Notes: generated by a model from the sequence alone, not told the origin. A stretch of DNA of 64,000 bases from Rostratula benghalensis (GCA_013399305.1 VXAI01000035.1:1973297-2037296); one strand, 5' to 3'. Positions 52,488 through 63,695 are shown, numbered from the stretch's first letter. Made by a program: numbers and translations.

Positions 52488-55400
52488 CTTTAAAACTTCT
52501 GAACGTGTTCCCTGCTTGTCCTTCCTGCGTGTCCCTGGCTGGCTTCTCTCTGGGGGATCTTGTTACCATCACTGCGCTTGTGTTTGCCTCTGCCTCTGAC
52601 AGTTGCTCCCGGGTTTGGCCAGGCCTGATCCAGACATTCTGTCCTTTCTCCTGCTTGAGTTGTCTGCTCCTGTGAAGGCAGGGAGAGTTACTCCATGTGA
52701 ATTCTTTGGCCCGTTGGGTAGCTAGCACCTATGCGCGGTTAAAAAATAAACAAAAGAAAATAAATGGATAACTTGTCTGCTCTTTCATTTGGCTCTACAG
52801 AGGCAGTTACCTCATATGGCTCTTTGCAAAGAACATGGGGCTAATTCTGTGTTCTGCCTGTACACAGAAATAGCTGCTGTTTAGTGGCACTAGCAAGGAA
52901 AACTGTAAAGTTTAGCTGCAGGCATCTGCTTGCTTTCTCCCTGTTTGCCTTCCAGAGCATTTTCCAGTAACTCATTTTGACTTTGGGAGAAGGACAATTG
53001 TAGTTTCTTTCTTGGTCAACTATATTTGAGGTGTTGATTTTTTTAATTTATTTTTAGATAAATAGCTAGTAAAAAAAACAAAACCATTCTGGTGTTTTGG
53101 ATTAGTGTTTTGATCTTCTGCATATGTTGTGTTTCTTAATGTGATGAGGCAAGAGATTGATGAAATTAAGCCACCCTTAGAATAAACTGTTCCATATTCT
53201 ATTGCTGTTGAACAGAGGATTAATATGCAGATCTATGAAGATCGAGGTTTTGTACTCTACAGCCTCACAGGGACTGGAAGTACTTATCACTTGGCTCTAG
53301 GATCTGATACGCTAAGGAACGAGATTTGCCACTTAAATAGGCAATTAGTTAGCAGTAAGTTATGTAAACATAGTAGTTATCACCTACACTAAATACATAA
53401 AGGTAGGTAATCCCTTCAAATTGAAATAGTAAGTTTTGCTTTGGAAAAACACAAGCAGCCTCAGGGTTGTTGAGAATTTGACGTGCTTGTTACAAGCACA
53501 GCTGCTTTTTCTGAAGCTAGTAAATCCCTTAAAGTGTCTAGGAGAGAGAGAGGAAAAGAAAAAAAACCAAAACGTTTCACTTGAACTTCGTTTTTATTCA
53601 CAGAAAAATGATGAAAATGGGAATTGCTCTGGCGAAGGTATTGAATTTCCAACAACTAACTTGTATGAACTGGAGAGCAGAGTTTTAACGGATCACTGGT
53701 CCATACCCTATAAGCGGGAGGAGTCTCTGGGCAAGTGCCTGATTGCATCCACCTACCTGGCAAGACTAGGTAAGTTCTCTTTCCATAAAAGATGATCTGT
53801 TCCGAGGATGTCATAGGCAGTGTGGCAGGCAGTTACATCTTTCATATTAATCTTGCAGTTGTTTACTTTGCACCCTGCAGGACAGGCACATCTCTGTTAA
53901 CAGTGAGTGATTCTCCCCAGTGTTGTGAAAAGAATGTGGGTCTTTTTGGGTTTTTTTTCCTCTCTGAAGTCATTTGTTTACTTAAGCTTTTTCTAAAACA
54001 CGGAGCACGTGCTTCTTTATGTTGTCACGACTGCAGGAATTAGCGTTTTTCAGAGCTGAATTACTGCCTCTTTTCTTCATTGTGCTGGTTGTTTTCCATT
54101 GGTAAAAAACAAGCTGTCATCTAAATCCACGCTGTACCACGCTTGTGTAACTGGTTGTTTTTCCCTGGTGAAATGCTTATACTGCATCAGACCTGAATCT
54201 GACTTTTCTGTATTCAGTACTTTGACTGGGGTTAAGAGCGTTAGGGAGCCATCATGCTCAACAAGTGGTATAAAATAAGAGTGCAAGATAGTTTTTCCCC
54301 TTGTGCCCAATGGCAGACTAAAGGGATGTTTTAATCTGTTGAAAGAATGGAAGTTGGTAGGTGGTTTTGGTTTGCTTCATTGTTTTTAACTTGTATTAAG
54401 AGTGGGTTCTTGGCTTCGGGTGGAGGCTGTGAAGCCTCAGAAATGATCAGAAGTTACCGTAAGTTACATACTACAAAAGGAAGAAACACTAATCTTCTTC
54501 CAGCTAGTAATGCTTGAAGAAGTTGAAAAAGGTAGAACATTGGGAAACTTCTTTATTTCTAAAAGGCAAGTTCTCTTGGCTCATGCTTTACTGTGGCTGG
54601 AAGAGCCTGCTAGTGATGAATGAACAGTGGCACATTTATTACTGCTGGGTTTGATTGGTGTTCCTTACAAGGAGCTCCCTCAGGTAATCTTAAAAAGTTC
54701 TGGGGTTTTGTTTTTGTTTTAAAGAATACTTAAAAAGAACCACTCTCCTTTCTCTAAAGGTCTTTCTGATTCTGATGAGAATTGCAAGAGATTTATGGAC
54801 AGATGCATGCCTGAAGCATTTAAAAAGGTAAGTAGGTACCGTAGACCAATTCAGTATTTCTTCGTGGTGTTCACGGTGGCACTAGTGTTTTGTCATCCAG
54901 ATTTCAGGAGCTGTGGTAACCATTGAATGTGTTCTTAGATTAAAATCATTATTTTAGTAGATGAAAATCATACATGGACTTCTGTTAAAATAATTCAAAG
55001 TCCTAGTTCTGCAACTCTGGCCAACTCTAGCATAAAGCTTTGCTTTTTTTATTTTGTTTTGTTTTTCCTTTTGTTAAATGAAGTGCTCTATAGTTATTAG
55101 TGGAACCTAAAGACAGGCTTAAAGGCCCTTTGACACAGCCATTAATGGCAAGTTCAAAATCCTTTAATTCTCTTCTTTCTCCTGTTGCATTGGAAAACTG
55201 TTAAATTCTTTCTTACCTCTTTGCATGATCTTTTAGAATTTGTCTTTCCCCTCAGTGCTTAATGCCGAATGAGCCTCTCTGGCTGTTCTTCTCTGGGTTA
55301 TTGAGCAGTTTCTCTACAGAGCTCCTGAAACCAATTTACTTCCCACTGTTCTATCCATTTGGATACTGCCTAATTTCTTGCCCAGTTTTTAGACTGTATG

Positions 55401-58400
55401 CATAAAATATATACACACCTTTTAAAAAGTTATTCAATCCTAATCTTAAAATCCTGAGAATAAAAGTATATTTAAGGAAGATGGAAATTTAGGGGGAAAA
55501 TTCTTTTTCCATTTGGGTGTTAGAGTACTAACCTTACACATAATATTTAAAATCACTGGTTATTTTTTTCATATTAAATAAACAGTGTAGAATGCTTCTT
55601 CAGAAGGATAATCTGTAGAAATCTAAATTCAGAATATGCTGCGTTATGGTATGTTGAAATATTTGCAGGAAACTGTTGTTTCTTAAAATGCTCCAAAAAG
55701 TATTCGTATTTAAAGCATTAAGCTTTTTAACTGCTTATGTAGAGAGGGAGCTAGCACGAATTAAATGAAGTTTGCAGATGGAAGCTTCGTGTCCTTTATA
55801 AACAACCACATTAGACCAGATTTAAAGAACATGTTTCAGTAGGTGGGAAGGCAGCATTAAATACCTCTCTCCTCATGGTACATGTTCTGTGTTTTCCAAT
55901 AGAAGCTGCTCAAAAAGTGTGACTTGGTAAATGCTTATTAGAGCTGAGTCAGTGCAGCTTTGTGGCACACCTACTTGAAGATTTAATAGATGTGGGCTCA
56001 ATCTGCAAACAAATTAGTTTCATATTAGTTGCTCTTTGCAAAGGTTACAGTCTTTACTAGTGCATGGAAATGGAAAACAGTTTGCTTTGCTGCATTTTAT
56101 TTTCTGTCATAAACTGTGATTTAAGGGGTTCTGCAGTGAAATTACAAATGTAATTAACTCTTAAGCCACAAGTGCAGGAGAGCATCTGAAAAACTGATGT
56201 TTGATGCACTCTAAGGAAACATTTGCTCTGAAAACAGTCACAGGGGTTGATAAATTTCTCTTGTTTTGCGATTATGTTCACACTTAAAAAAAATAATATA
56301 TATATTTATTTTTTTAGCTGTTGACATCTAGTGCTGTTCACAAATGGGGAACTGAAATCCATGAAGGAATATACAACATGCTGATGCTTCTAGTGGACCT
56401 GGTTGCAGAAAGAGTCAAACAAGATCCTATTCCTGTGGGCCTGCTTGGTGTACTTACAATGGTATTTGACTCCTGGATGCAGTTTCTAGTATTTGGGTGC
56501 TTGGCATTTTGTATTTTTGCTGCTGCTGCTGCTTTTTCCAACTATTTTAACTGTAATATATTGGCTTACAAACTGCAGCTGTTGCTTGCTGCAGATTTTA
56601 AGCATCTAGTATGCAACTGATAAAGGGGTGAGTGCTTTTCAAAGCTTTTGAAAGCTAGCACGTTCAAAAAAACCAAAACAACCCAAATATCTGCCATTGC
56701 TTCACTGTTTATTTTTTTAAAACTGGTATTTTGAGTTAATCTCAATTTTATACGGGTATCTGGCTCACATTGGCATTGGATACTGTCTGTATGGAATGGA
56801 AGCTTAAGAATGCTTTATTCAGGGAGAACTGAGAGGCAGGAGCAGCAGTCTCCTGTTAAACTTTATTCAGTGTCAAACACTCCACTGGAAAAGTCAGACA
56901 TTATCGTGCTAAGCTTTGAGACGGGTGCAAGCCTTGCTGTTCATTTCCATGGGCTTTTCTTTCAAGGCCTTTAACCCCGACAATGAGTATCATTTCAAGA
57001 ATCGGATGAAGGTGTGCCAGAGAAACTGGGCAGAAGTCTTTGGTGAGGGGAACATGCATGCTGTCTCGCCCATATCCACTTTCCAGAAGGTGAGCACCAA
57101 CGTGCACGATTGTTTGATAGGTATTTATAACCCAAGGAAGTCTTAAATGTCTCACCAAGAACTACAGTGAATAGATCTTCTGCATATGTTGGTCTGTAAA
57201 AATGAATGCGTCCTCTCAAATTGTCCCAGTTCTCTGTTAGAGGCTGGATTTGGAACTTAATGGACTTTCACATCTAAAGTATCACAACAACCAGACAGGC
57301 AGATCCGTTGTATCTAAGGACTGACATCTGTTTGGCTGTTGAGTGTGAAATGACTGGGATAAGTCAAAGTGTACAATTCTGGCTGAGAATTTGTGCTTTT
57401 CTGACAGCCAAGGGTAGGATATCGTCAGGTCAGACAACGCTGGCAAGGAAGCAAGTTGAGGTTTTGAGGTTTCCTCTGTCTTGTTGCAGTTGTTCCAGGC
57501 GGGTAGGTCTAAAAAAAGGACCCTCAGTGGTGTTGATATCTCCCTTCAGGAAACAAGTTTGCGGCAGTAGAAAGAAAATTCTACGTCTGCTGCTTTAGGA
57601 AAGGTTCTTTAGTAATGTTCCACGCTGCCAGTTGCTATAAATACTGCTGCCCATGAGTCAGCAGCCACAGTGCATGCAGTTACCACAGCACATGGTCAGT
57701 GTAGAGTTCAGAAAAGGATGATGCTAATGAGAACCTCCCAGAGCTTAGTAAAGGAGCTCCATGCCTGGTAAAGGAGCTGTTAAAACACATTGCTGTTTTC
57801 TTTCAAATAATGGCATATGCATTTGGGCTGTGGGTTAATGGGCTGAATGTGTTTGTCTGAATCTGTTTCAGAAAACAAATGCTTAGCATCAATTGTTGCA
57901 GCTACTAATTTGTTCATATTTTAATTCTTCAAGGAACCTCATGGGTGGCTGGTGGATCTGGTAAACAGGGTAGGTAAATGTAAACCAAGCATAATTGTTA
58001 TTTCTCATTTGAATTCATTCGGCTTCAGAGATTATTTCCTCTCCCTCCCCCTCCTCCTTGTTTTTCATCTCTTCGCTTTTGTGACAACCACAAAGAAAAT
58101 AGTTTCACCTTTTTGTCCTGCCTATATGTAGGGAAGGGGCCTTGCTCAATGAATCTTGTTGAGTTGCTGCCCTTCTGCCTTGACCACCTTTGCTCTAACA
58201 TGATAGCTATGACTAGAGGAAGCCAGGAGCTCAGCTCAGGCTGCAATGCTGTTTCCCAGTCAAATATGCTGGGCCAGTCAGCTCTTGCTGTATGTGGTCT
58301 AGCTTTCTTCCCTATATCTGTTTTTACCTAGGACCAAGTTTCTAGGTTGATGCTTAAACTGGTACCAGGTAGTATAATTGCATTCCCCCCAGTGTGCCTC

Positions 58401-61400
58401 CAAATTCCCATGAAAATCTCAAGCTTATGTTGAATGTGGTGTTCTGCAGTAAAGGATACTTGTTGGCATCCCTGCAACTCTCAGTGGAGTATTTTCTATA
58501 ATAACTTCTTTAAAAGACAAAATATTGTAGTTCACTAACATAATACTGATTATTTTATTTCAGTTTGCAGAGTTGGGTGGATTTTCAGCAATTCAGTCCA
58601 AGCTCAATTCAGAAGATATTGAACTTGGGGTAAGCTCATCCTCTGCCATGAGATTTTTCCCTTTCCATTACCATTTTTGTGTAGAAACAGTGGCATCCCC
58701 TTTGGCCTCTGGTACCTTCAGTTTGGTACCAGGGCAACATTCCCACAGAGCCTTGGAGAAGTGCAGTCAGGCTGGAGGTCAAATGAGGTTGTGCAGTAAA
58801 ATCCTGACTGGAGAGCTTTTGAGACATCACAGAAAAGAGGAAGGGTTAGTGTTCCTTTCTGGCTAACATTCAGCCTCCCAGTTAGACATCAATCAGTCTA
58901 GTTTCCACTGTAAATTCACAAGTATGTTCCTGGTTTTCTGTTTACTTCAGCTGTGGCTCCATTCAGCTGCAAGCGAATTGACTTCTGTCATTTATTATAG
59001 AAATCATTGTTTAAGGAACAAAAATCCTTAGGAAAATAGACACTGTCTAATCTTATGCAACTTCTCAAGAGCTGTGTCTAAAAACTGTCTGGTTCAACAG
59101 TTCTAAGCTATTTTTGGTGACAAAGCCTAACTTGTTTAGCTTCAGCTTCCTAAGCTATATTCAGAAGACTTCATAATCTTTAGAGGTTTGAAGAACAAGG
59201 AGGCTAAGGGAAAAAGAGGACATTTAGAATCTTGTCCCTCATGAATCACTGTGCTTTCAGTGAAATGCCATCTGGAGTGAATTCAGATATTTGCTACTTT
59301 TTAAAGAGAGAATCTCGTATATGAGCATAACAGAGAATAAGGAAACTTGACGTTAATCCTGATACTGCAATAGAAACTTTGACTTTCTTTAATGAGCAGT
59401 ACCTGCTTGCTTGGAATGAAAGTCTGGTTCAGCATCGCTTAATTTAGACCTTGGATTGCTGTGGTGCACACTTAATTTCACAATTCTTGATCCAGAGTGG
59501 GAAGAAACCAATTTTGGTATTATTTATTGGCAAACAAATGTCTTTATACTTTCAATGTCTTGATGATCGATAACACTTGAAAATCATAGAATACTGTTTC
59601 TATATATAAGCCCAAATATCTTTTGGATGGTATAGGTATATAGCTTGAGTATGAAGTAAATAGGAATAAAATCATGCATTGAAGAGATCTTGGTGTGTCT
59701 ATGACACGTTTACAAAAGCTTTCTCCCGCTTAATGCTTTGGGTGAGAACTTTACCACATGGCTTTAACCTCCAGTCTTGCATTCACACTTGTAATTTCTG
59801 TAGAGAGCAAGCAAAATGTTGATGTTTCTGTTTACTTCTGTGACTGAAACAGGATCAGACAGATAAGACGGAGCAGAATGATGAGAGGACCAAAATGAGT
59901 GAAAACTGGGAAGGCATATTTTTTATTTCAGGAAAAAATATGTAACACATACTGTAATGCCCTAGAGTAAATCCCTCCTGAACCACGTGTTGTTGTAAAG
60001 GGGCTGCACACCAAAATCAATTTGTAGCAAATGAGTGAAAATTATCATATGAGAAATAATATGTATTTGCCTTCATTTGCCTTTTAAGGTGTAGGTGACT
60101 AGCTCTGGAAAGATCTCTTCTTTGTGCATCTAAATAGTTGCTGTATTTCTTTCAGGCAATCTCTGCATTAGTTCAACCATTTGGAGTTTGTGCAGAATAT
60201 CTTAACTCTTCTGTAGTACAGGTAAAACGCCTTTGTTATAAGTTCTTTTCAGCAAATGGAAAAGCCTTGAAATGTGATTGTAGTAGTTTGCTCAGATTCA
60301 GATGGAGCCCTCTGTGTCAAAGTAGATTTTGGGCAGTATGATATTAGAAAGACAACTACATGAGAACCTCTTCTTTTTACCGTAGGAATTTGAAAAACCA
60401 AAGGACTGGAAATTAGTTTACAACTGTCTTGGTGTCAAACTGGTGACTAATTCAAAAAGCCTTCAAAAGTCACTTTGCATAAAGTATAAGAATCTTTTTG
60501 AGCATCCTGAGGGTGATGGATAGAGAGGGCTCAGCCAGTGTTCAGATTCCTTTTCTGAGCCGGGTGATCCCTGGTCTCTTACCTACACCTGCAACAGTGA
60601 GAAGCTTTGCCGCTGCCATTAGGAAGCTTCATCAGCGTAAAGCGTGTTCAAAAAAAAAAAAAAATCTAGCTTAATAGATGGATTTTGTATTAAGTTTACC
60701 TTTCTGACTGAGGTCAAGCACCTGAATAGGAAAGTTTACCCCTGAAAAAAAATTGTGCTACAGGAAAAAAAAAAAACACAACCTGACATATTTGTACATG
60801 CAAATATACCCCAGGCTTCACACCTACACTCATTAACAAAAACTATTGATTTAATAAGTGACTGAAAAATTTTATTTAAAAAGGAGGTAGTTTAGAAGCC
60901 ACTGGGAGTGAAAGAACCATGTGCATCTAATAACTGATACTTTTTTAAAGGTCTATTTCCTTCTCTTTTTTTAAAAAAAAATCCAACATGTATTATGGCA
61001 GTCTGAAATGCCTTCTTGTTCTAATTGTTTCTTTTTCTGGATGTTCCTAGCAGGATAGTTTTATGTATGTTGTAGGTGTTGCTTTATGTCTAAGATAATT
61101 GTGAGCTTTCAGCTGTGAATTTCACTTTGCTGCAGCCAGATCTTCTGAGTAATGTAATAGATTTCAGGAAACATAAAATGATCGTCATGCCTTTTTTCAC
61201 ATTCTTTAGCCCATGCTGGATCCAATCATTCACAAAATGATTAAATATGTACAGAATGTAGAAGAGAAGGACTTGAAAGACAAGGTAATGCTTTATATAT
61301 TAAATATTTAAGAAGAACTTAATGTGTGTCTTAGAAATGCTGGCAATGTAGACTAGAACAATAGCTTTATTTTCCCTGGCAAAAATCCAGCCTGTTCTGA

Positions 61401-63695
61401 ATTCTGACTGAATGACATAGAACAAAATACATGCACCCAGTTCCACCCAGTACCCTTTCTTGTAGATATCTGGTGTTGTGACCGTTTTTAAAACATTTTT
61501 GGTACTGCTGCTATCAAACATGGTTTTGTTGGCCCCCTTCTGAAGGGTACAGCATGCTCACTTCTCCAGCTGACTTTAAGATGCTTACTAGGATGCAGTC
61601 TGTTAAATTCTTCTAACTTGTGTACGTACAACGGTTGCACTAGCTCTTCACTTCTGAGGATTTGGTAGTTGTTGATAAAATGTCTGTGACCTGTGACTCC
61701 TTCCTGTTTTACCCAGAATACGGCATTCAGCTCTATCAACTTTTTAAGTGTTGACTTTTTACTTAGGCTTAAATCATTAATTGTAAACTGGAAAGTGTGC
61801 ATAGGTTTTTTGATGGCAGAGGAGTGATTTAGCGTACCAAATCTGTAGCAGCAGAGTCTACTTGAACCAAAAGTTTTGTTGTCCTAGAATTTCTAGTGTG
61901 CAAGTAATACTTCCAGCTGTAAGGGGTGCTGCTTTTCGTAGACTGAACACCCTGTGTTGGGTCACTAAACCTACTCGGTGTGAATCGCTGAAGTCTTAAG
62001 CAGAATACCAAAAAATAGCAATGCTTCTGGTTGTCCCTGCTTTTTGTTTTGTTTCAAACAGAGACTAGTCAGTATCCCCGAGCTCTTGTCTGGTATCAAA
62101 CTGCTGTGTATGCGCTTCCAACCTGATTTGGTAACGGCGGTAGATGACTTACGGCTGGACATCCTGTTGCGCATGTTAAAATCTCCTCACTTCAGTGCAA
62201 AAATGAATTCCCTCAAAGAGGTAGGTTTGGGTGGTTTTGTGGGCGTGCGTACGTGTGTGTGGAGGTGGGGTGGGTTGTTAATAAGTCATTGAAACCACAG
62301 CCTTAAAGAAGAGATTTTCTGACAAATTATGTTGCCTTGGCAAAGGCTTAGTTTGTAATAAATACCAGCACAAGGTAATATGACAAGAGTGGTTTGTACC
62401 TTTAATAGCCACTGCAAGGACTGTGGCCTGCTAATTAGAAAATATGTAGACATAGTTTGAACCTTTTCTAGGAGCTGTAATTTTGGATTGATTTATAAGT
62501 AGTGGTCTGTCCTATCCATCGAATATTCACTCTGAGATAAAAATGATAATTCAGAGCATCCTATGGGATAACCCTTTTCTCACTGAGACAAAAGGGGGGG
62601 GAAAAACCCAAAAGGGACTTAATCCTAGATTGATGTCTCAGTCCAGCTACATGATTACACTATATAATTATGTGTATATTTTTTATTATGGTTGTAAAGG
62701 GACACTGTAGTAAAACCTAGGAGCTGGAGCTTATGGATCAGGGCTCTTTATGCTAGAATCTCACATCTGTTTAGAAGATGAGAATGGCTTATTTCTCATG
62801 GGAGTTGTGGCTTAAGTTTAGAGTTGTTCATTCATTTCTTCTTTCAAGAACTTGGACAATTTCTGTGTCCAAAACAACATGGCCTGTTTTTAGCATGCAG
62901 ACATTGTAAGGTGTTTTAGAGTCCCTCTTGGACTTTCCACTTCTTAGGGGAAAATTGAGATGTTAAACATTATTGTTGTTTGGTTCTTAATCATAAGTAC
63001 CCTGTATCCTTGGTGAAGTTATAAAAGTGTGACTTTTGAAGGCTTTAGCAGAAATGTACTCTTTCTCCCCCAAGTGAGGAGCCTGCATTGGTTCTGTATT
63101 GGATAGAAAATAGGACACTGATTTGAGCGTAACAAGCAGAAGCCTGAAATAACCTACTTCTGCTGCCTCTGTAGCAATAAACCTGGCAGCACAGGACAGC
63201 TTTCCTGTGTCACACTGGGAATCTACTGCATCAGTGACTGATGACAAGGATATGTTTCTGGCTAAAAGTTTGCCTTTAAACAGCTTACTAAAAAACAAAC
63301 ACCACCACAAAAAACAACTAAAACCCCCAACAAACAACTGAAACACAACAACCCCCCACTAACCAAACCACACACACACACACACCCCCCCAAAAAAAAA
63401 ACCCCACCCAAAACCAACCACATGAAAAAAAACCCACAACAACCAACCACCACCTGTGCTCAGAATATTTCAGGATTCACACTTAAGCTTCACAGTGGAA
63501 CTTTTGAATCTATTGCATTGTGTGTGTGTATAATGCAGGTGGGGAATCATGGTTAGAATCTCACATTTTGCAATTTCTAGGTGACAAAGTTAATAGAAGA
63601 CAGCACTGTATCCAAGTCAGTGAAGAACGCAATAGATACGGACAGATTACTAAATTGGCTAGTAGAAAATTCTGTCCTCTCAATTGCTCTAGAAG
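41137..63695 (+). CDS. USP24: USP24, ubiquitin carboxyl-terminal hydrolase 24, 5' part (exons 1-11, continues off window)
   Basis: Spliced coding sequence assembled by eye: 41137-41445, 53604-53769, 54760-54827, 56318-56461, 56967-57089, 57934-57969, 58564-58629, 60156-60221, 61210-61284, 62062-62220 and 63581-63695. All introns are GT-AG. The frame is open throughout, giving about 442 residues of a protein that is about 2,600 residues in mammals. The translation starts MESEEEQHMTTLLCMGF and matches vertebrate USP24 as I know it almost residue for residue across exons 2-8 and 10-11. USP24 is a cysteine-protease deubiquitinase that removes ubiquitin from protein substrates. This part carries the N-terminal UBA domain (about residues 3-45), a Gly-rich linker, and the start of the long helical-repeat region. 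The USP catalytic domain, with its Cys and His boxes, is not in the window. The ATG lies in a CpG island with G at -3 and G at +4, a strong Kozak context. No frameshift or internal stop is seen, so the gene appears intact. Confidence 0.97.
41941..42234 (+). mobile_element. CR1 LINE, 3' fragment in USP24 intron 1
   Basis: It begins near gagagggacttttacagtgg and runs through gagggtggtgagacacggga to ttccaacttaaccgttctgc. It lies in the same orientation as USP24. The terminal octamers have decayed. Confidence 0.95.
42359..42420. repeat. Poly(T) then C-rich pyrimidine tract
   Basis: Thirty T bases are followed by cttccccccccccctcctct-type sequence. On the minus strand this is a purine tract ending in a long A run. 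Confidence 0.95.
45822..45872 (-). repeat. MIR-like ancient SINE relic
   Basis: gtaacttaacctctggttta followed by tgtaaaatgaggataacgg resembles the inverted MIR segment cacttaacctctctgtgcct plus tgtaaaatggggataat. Very old and partial. Confidence 0.4.
48914..49016 (+). repeat. MIR-like ancient SINE relic
   Basis: gagcatcttgcggtgctttg, then gtatcactggactttgcagc and tggggaagctgaagcac, follows the amniote MIR-type pattern of agcatctcaaagcactttac, gtatcattatcccc and gatggggaaactgaggca. It is highly diverged and was assigned from memory of the family. Confidence 0.5.
50341..50365. repeat. Perfect inverted repeat carrying two AP-1 sites
   Basis: The left arm ttgagtcatcaa (50341-50352) is the exact reverse complement of the right arm ttgatgactcaa (50354-50365), with one base between. 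The arms contain TGAGTCA (50342-50348) and TGACTCA (50358-50364), both consensus AP-1/TRE sites. It is in USP24 intron 1. Whether it binds AP-1 is inference. Confidence 0.85.
50363..50408 (-). repeat. A/C-rich tract; minus strand fits a G-quadruplex pattern
   Basis: After about 12 A, the + strand has four C runs (cccc, ccc, ccc, cccc) separated by 2-6 A. The minus strand therefore reads G4-T4-G3-T6-G3-T2-G4, which meets the usual G3+N1-7 rule for an intramolecular quadruplex. Confidence 0.75.
51216..51257. repeat. A/C-rich low-complexity tract
   Basis: aaaaaaaacaaccaaaaaac followed by accccaccaacaaaccc. Composition resembles the tract at 50363, but the C runs are too short for the canonical quadruplex rule. 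Confidence 0.8.
52464..52487 (-). repeat. Poly(T) tract, 24 bases (poly(A) on the minus strand)
   Basis: An uninterrupted T run at the left border of a GC-richer block (52488-52737) inside AT-rich intron. Confidence 0.9.
53604..53769 (+). CDS. USP24: USP24 exon 2
   Basis: It is preceded by the acceptor tttttattcacag and followed by the donor gtaagt. It encodes KNDENGNCSGEGIEFPTTN onward to LARLG and ends in phase 1; the split Gly codon is completed by exon 3. The segment is nearly identical to mammalian USP24. It begins the conserved helical region after the Gly-rich linker. Confidence 0.96.
54760..54827 (+). CDS. USP24: USP24 exon 3
   Basis: The acceptor is ctttctctaaag and the donor gtaagt. 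The 68 bases complete the Gly codon of exon 2 and encode LSDSDENCKRFMDRCMPEAF followed by Lys-Lys. The exon ends in phase 0. Confidence 0.95.
56318..56461 (+). CDS. USP24: USP24 exon 4
   Basis: The acceptor follows a long T tract (tttattttttttag) and the donor is gtattt, a weaker site than the others. It encodes 48 residues, from LLTSSAVHKWGTEIHEG to GLLGVLTM, phase 0. The frame stays open for a further 159 bases into the intron. That extension is hydrophobic, does not resemble USP24, and is treated as intron. Confidence 0.95.
56967..57089 (+). CDS. USP24: USP24 exon 5
   Basis: The acceptor is cttttctttcaag and the donor gtgagc. It encodes 41 residues, starting AFNPDNEYHFKNRMKV and ending VSPISTFQK, phase 0 at both ends. 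The joint to exon 4 gives the conserved LTMAFNPDNE stretch of the family. Confidence 0.95.
57934..57969 (+). CDS. USP24: USP24 exon 6 (36-base microexon-like exon)
   Basis: The exon is only 36 bases and encodes EPHGWLVDLVNR in phase 0. The acceptor is ttaattcttcaag. There are two overlapping donor choices: gtaaac after DL at 57961, and gtaggt after NR at 57970. The second restores the conserved VN(K/R)F junction with exon 7, so I chose it. Both donors keep the frame; use of the first would remove three residues. Confidence 0.92.
58564..58629 (+). CDS. USP24: USP24 exon 7
   Basis: The acceptor is attttatttcag and the donor gtaagc. It encodes 22 residues, from FAELGGFSAIQSKLNSEDIE to LG, in phase 0. 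It matches the mammalian FGELGGFAAIQ segment with conservative changes. Confidence 0.95.
60156..60221 (+). CDS. USP24: USP24 exon 8
   Basis: The acceptor is tatttctttcag and the donor gtaaaa. It encodes 22 residues, from AISALVQPFGVCAEYLNSSV to VQ, in phase 0. It is very close to mammalian USP24. Confidence 0.95.
61210..61284 (+). CDS. USP24: USP24 exon 9
   Basis: The acceptor is acattctttag and the donor gtaatg. It encodes 25 residues: PMLDPIIHKMIKYVQNV followed by EEKDLKDK, phase 0. Its ends are conserved. The middle (IIHKMIKYVQN) appears more divergent from the mammalian sequence, as I remember it, than any neighbouring exon. Confidence 0.93.
62062..62220 (+). CDS. USP24: USP24 exon 10
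   Basis: The acceptor is tgtttcaaacag and the donor gtaggt. It encodes 53 residues, from RLVSIPELLSGIKLLCMRF through DDLRLDILLRMLKSPHF to NSLKE, phase 0. It is strongly conserved and sits in the helical-repeat region. Confidence 0.96.
63290..63452. repeat. Long A/C-rich low-complexity tract with (AC)n core
   Basis: About 160 bases in intron 10, almost free of G and T on the + strand. It contains an (AC) run at about 63369-63384, then c7, a10 and cccc. It lies about 130 bases upstream of exon 11. Confidence 0.9.
63581..63695 (+). CDS. USP24: USP24 exon 11
   Basis: The acceptor is tgcaatttctag and the donor gtaagc. The 115 bases encode VTKLIEDSTVSKSVKNAID through LVENSVLSIALE and end in phase 1 with the first base of a Gly codon. 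The gene continues past the right edge: the donor is at 63696, and the next exon is outside the window. Confidence 0.95.

Larger units (their letters stand above)
41446..53603 (+). other. USP24: USP24 intron 1 (12.2 kb)
   Basis: After the CpG island this is AT-rich sequence with a CR1 copy (41941-42234), a poly(T)/C tract (42359-42420), two MIR-like relics (about 45822-45872 and 48914-49016), two A/C-rich tracts (about 50363-50408 and 51216-51257), an AP-1-bearing inverted repeat (50341-50365), and a GC-richer block next to a 24-base T run (52464-52737). Open frames of up to about 150 codons occur on both strands, but none has a recognisable domain. Confidence 0.9.
53770..63580 (+). other. 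USP24: USP24 introns 2-10
   Basis: Intron lengths are 990, 1490, 505, 844, 594, 1526, 988, 777 and 1360 bases. I saw no CR1 copy and no second gene in them. They hold short homopolymers (for example 60650-60664) and, in intron 10, a long A/C-rich tract (63290-63452). Confidence 0.85.

Noticed and set aside
56462..56620. Open extension of USP24 exon 4 into the intron
   Set aside because: The conserved protein resumes at exon 5 (56967) in phase. The extension is hydrophobic and unlike USP24.
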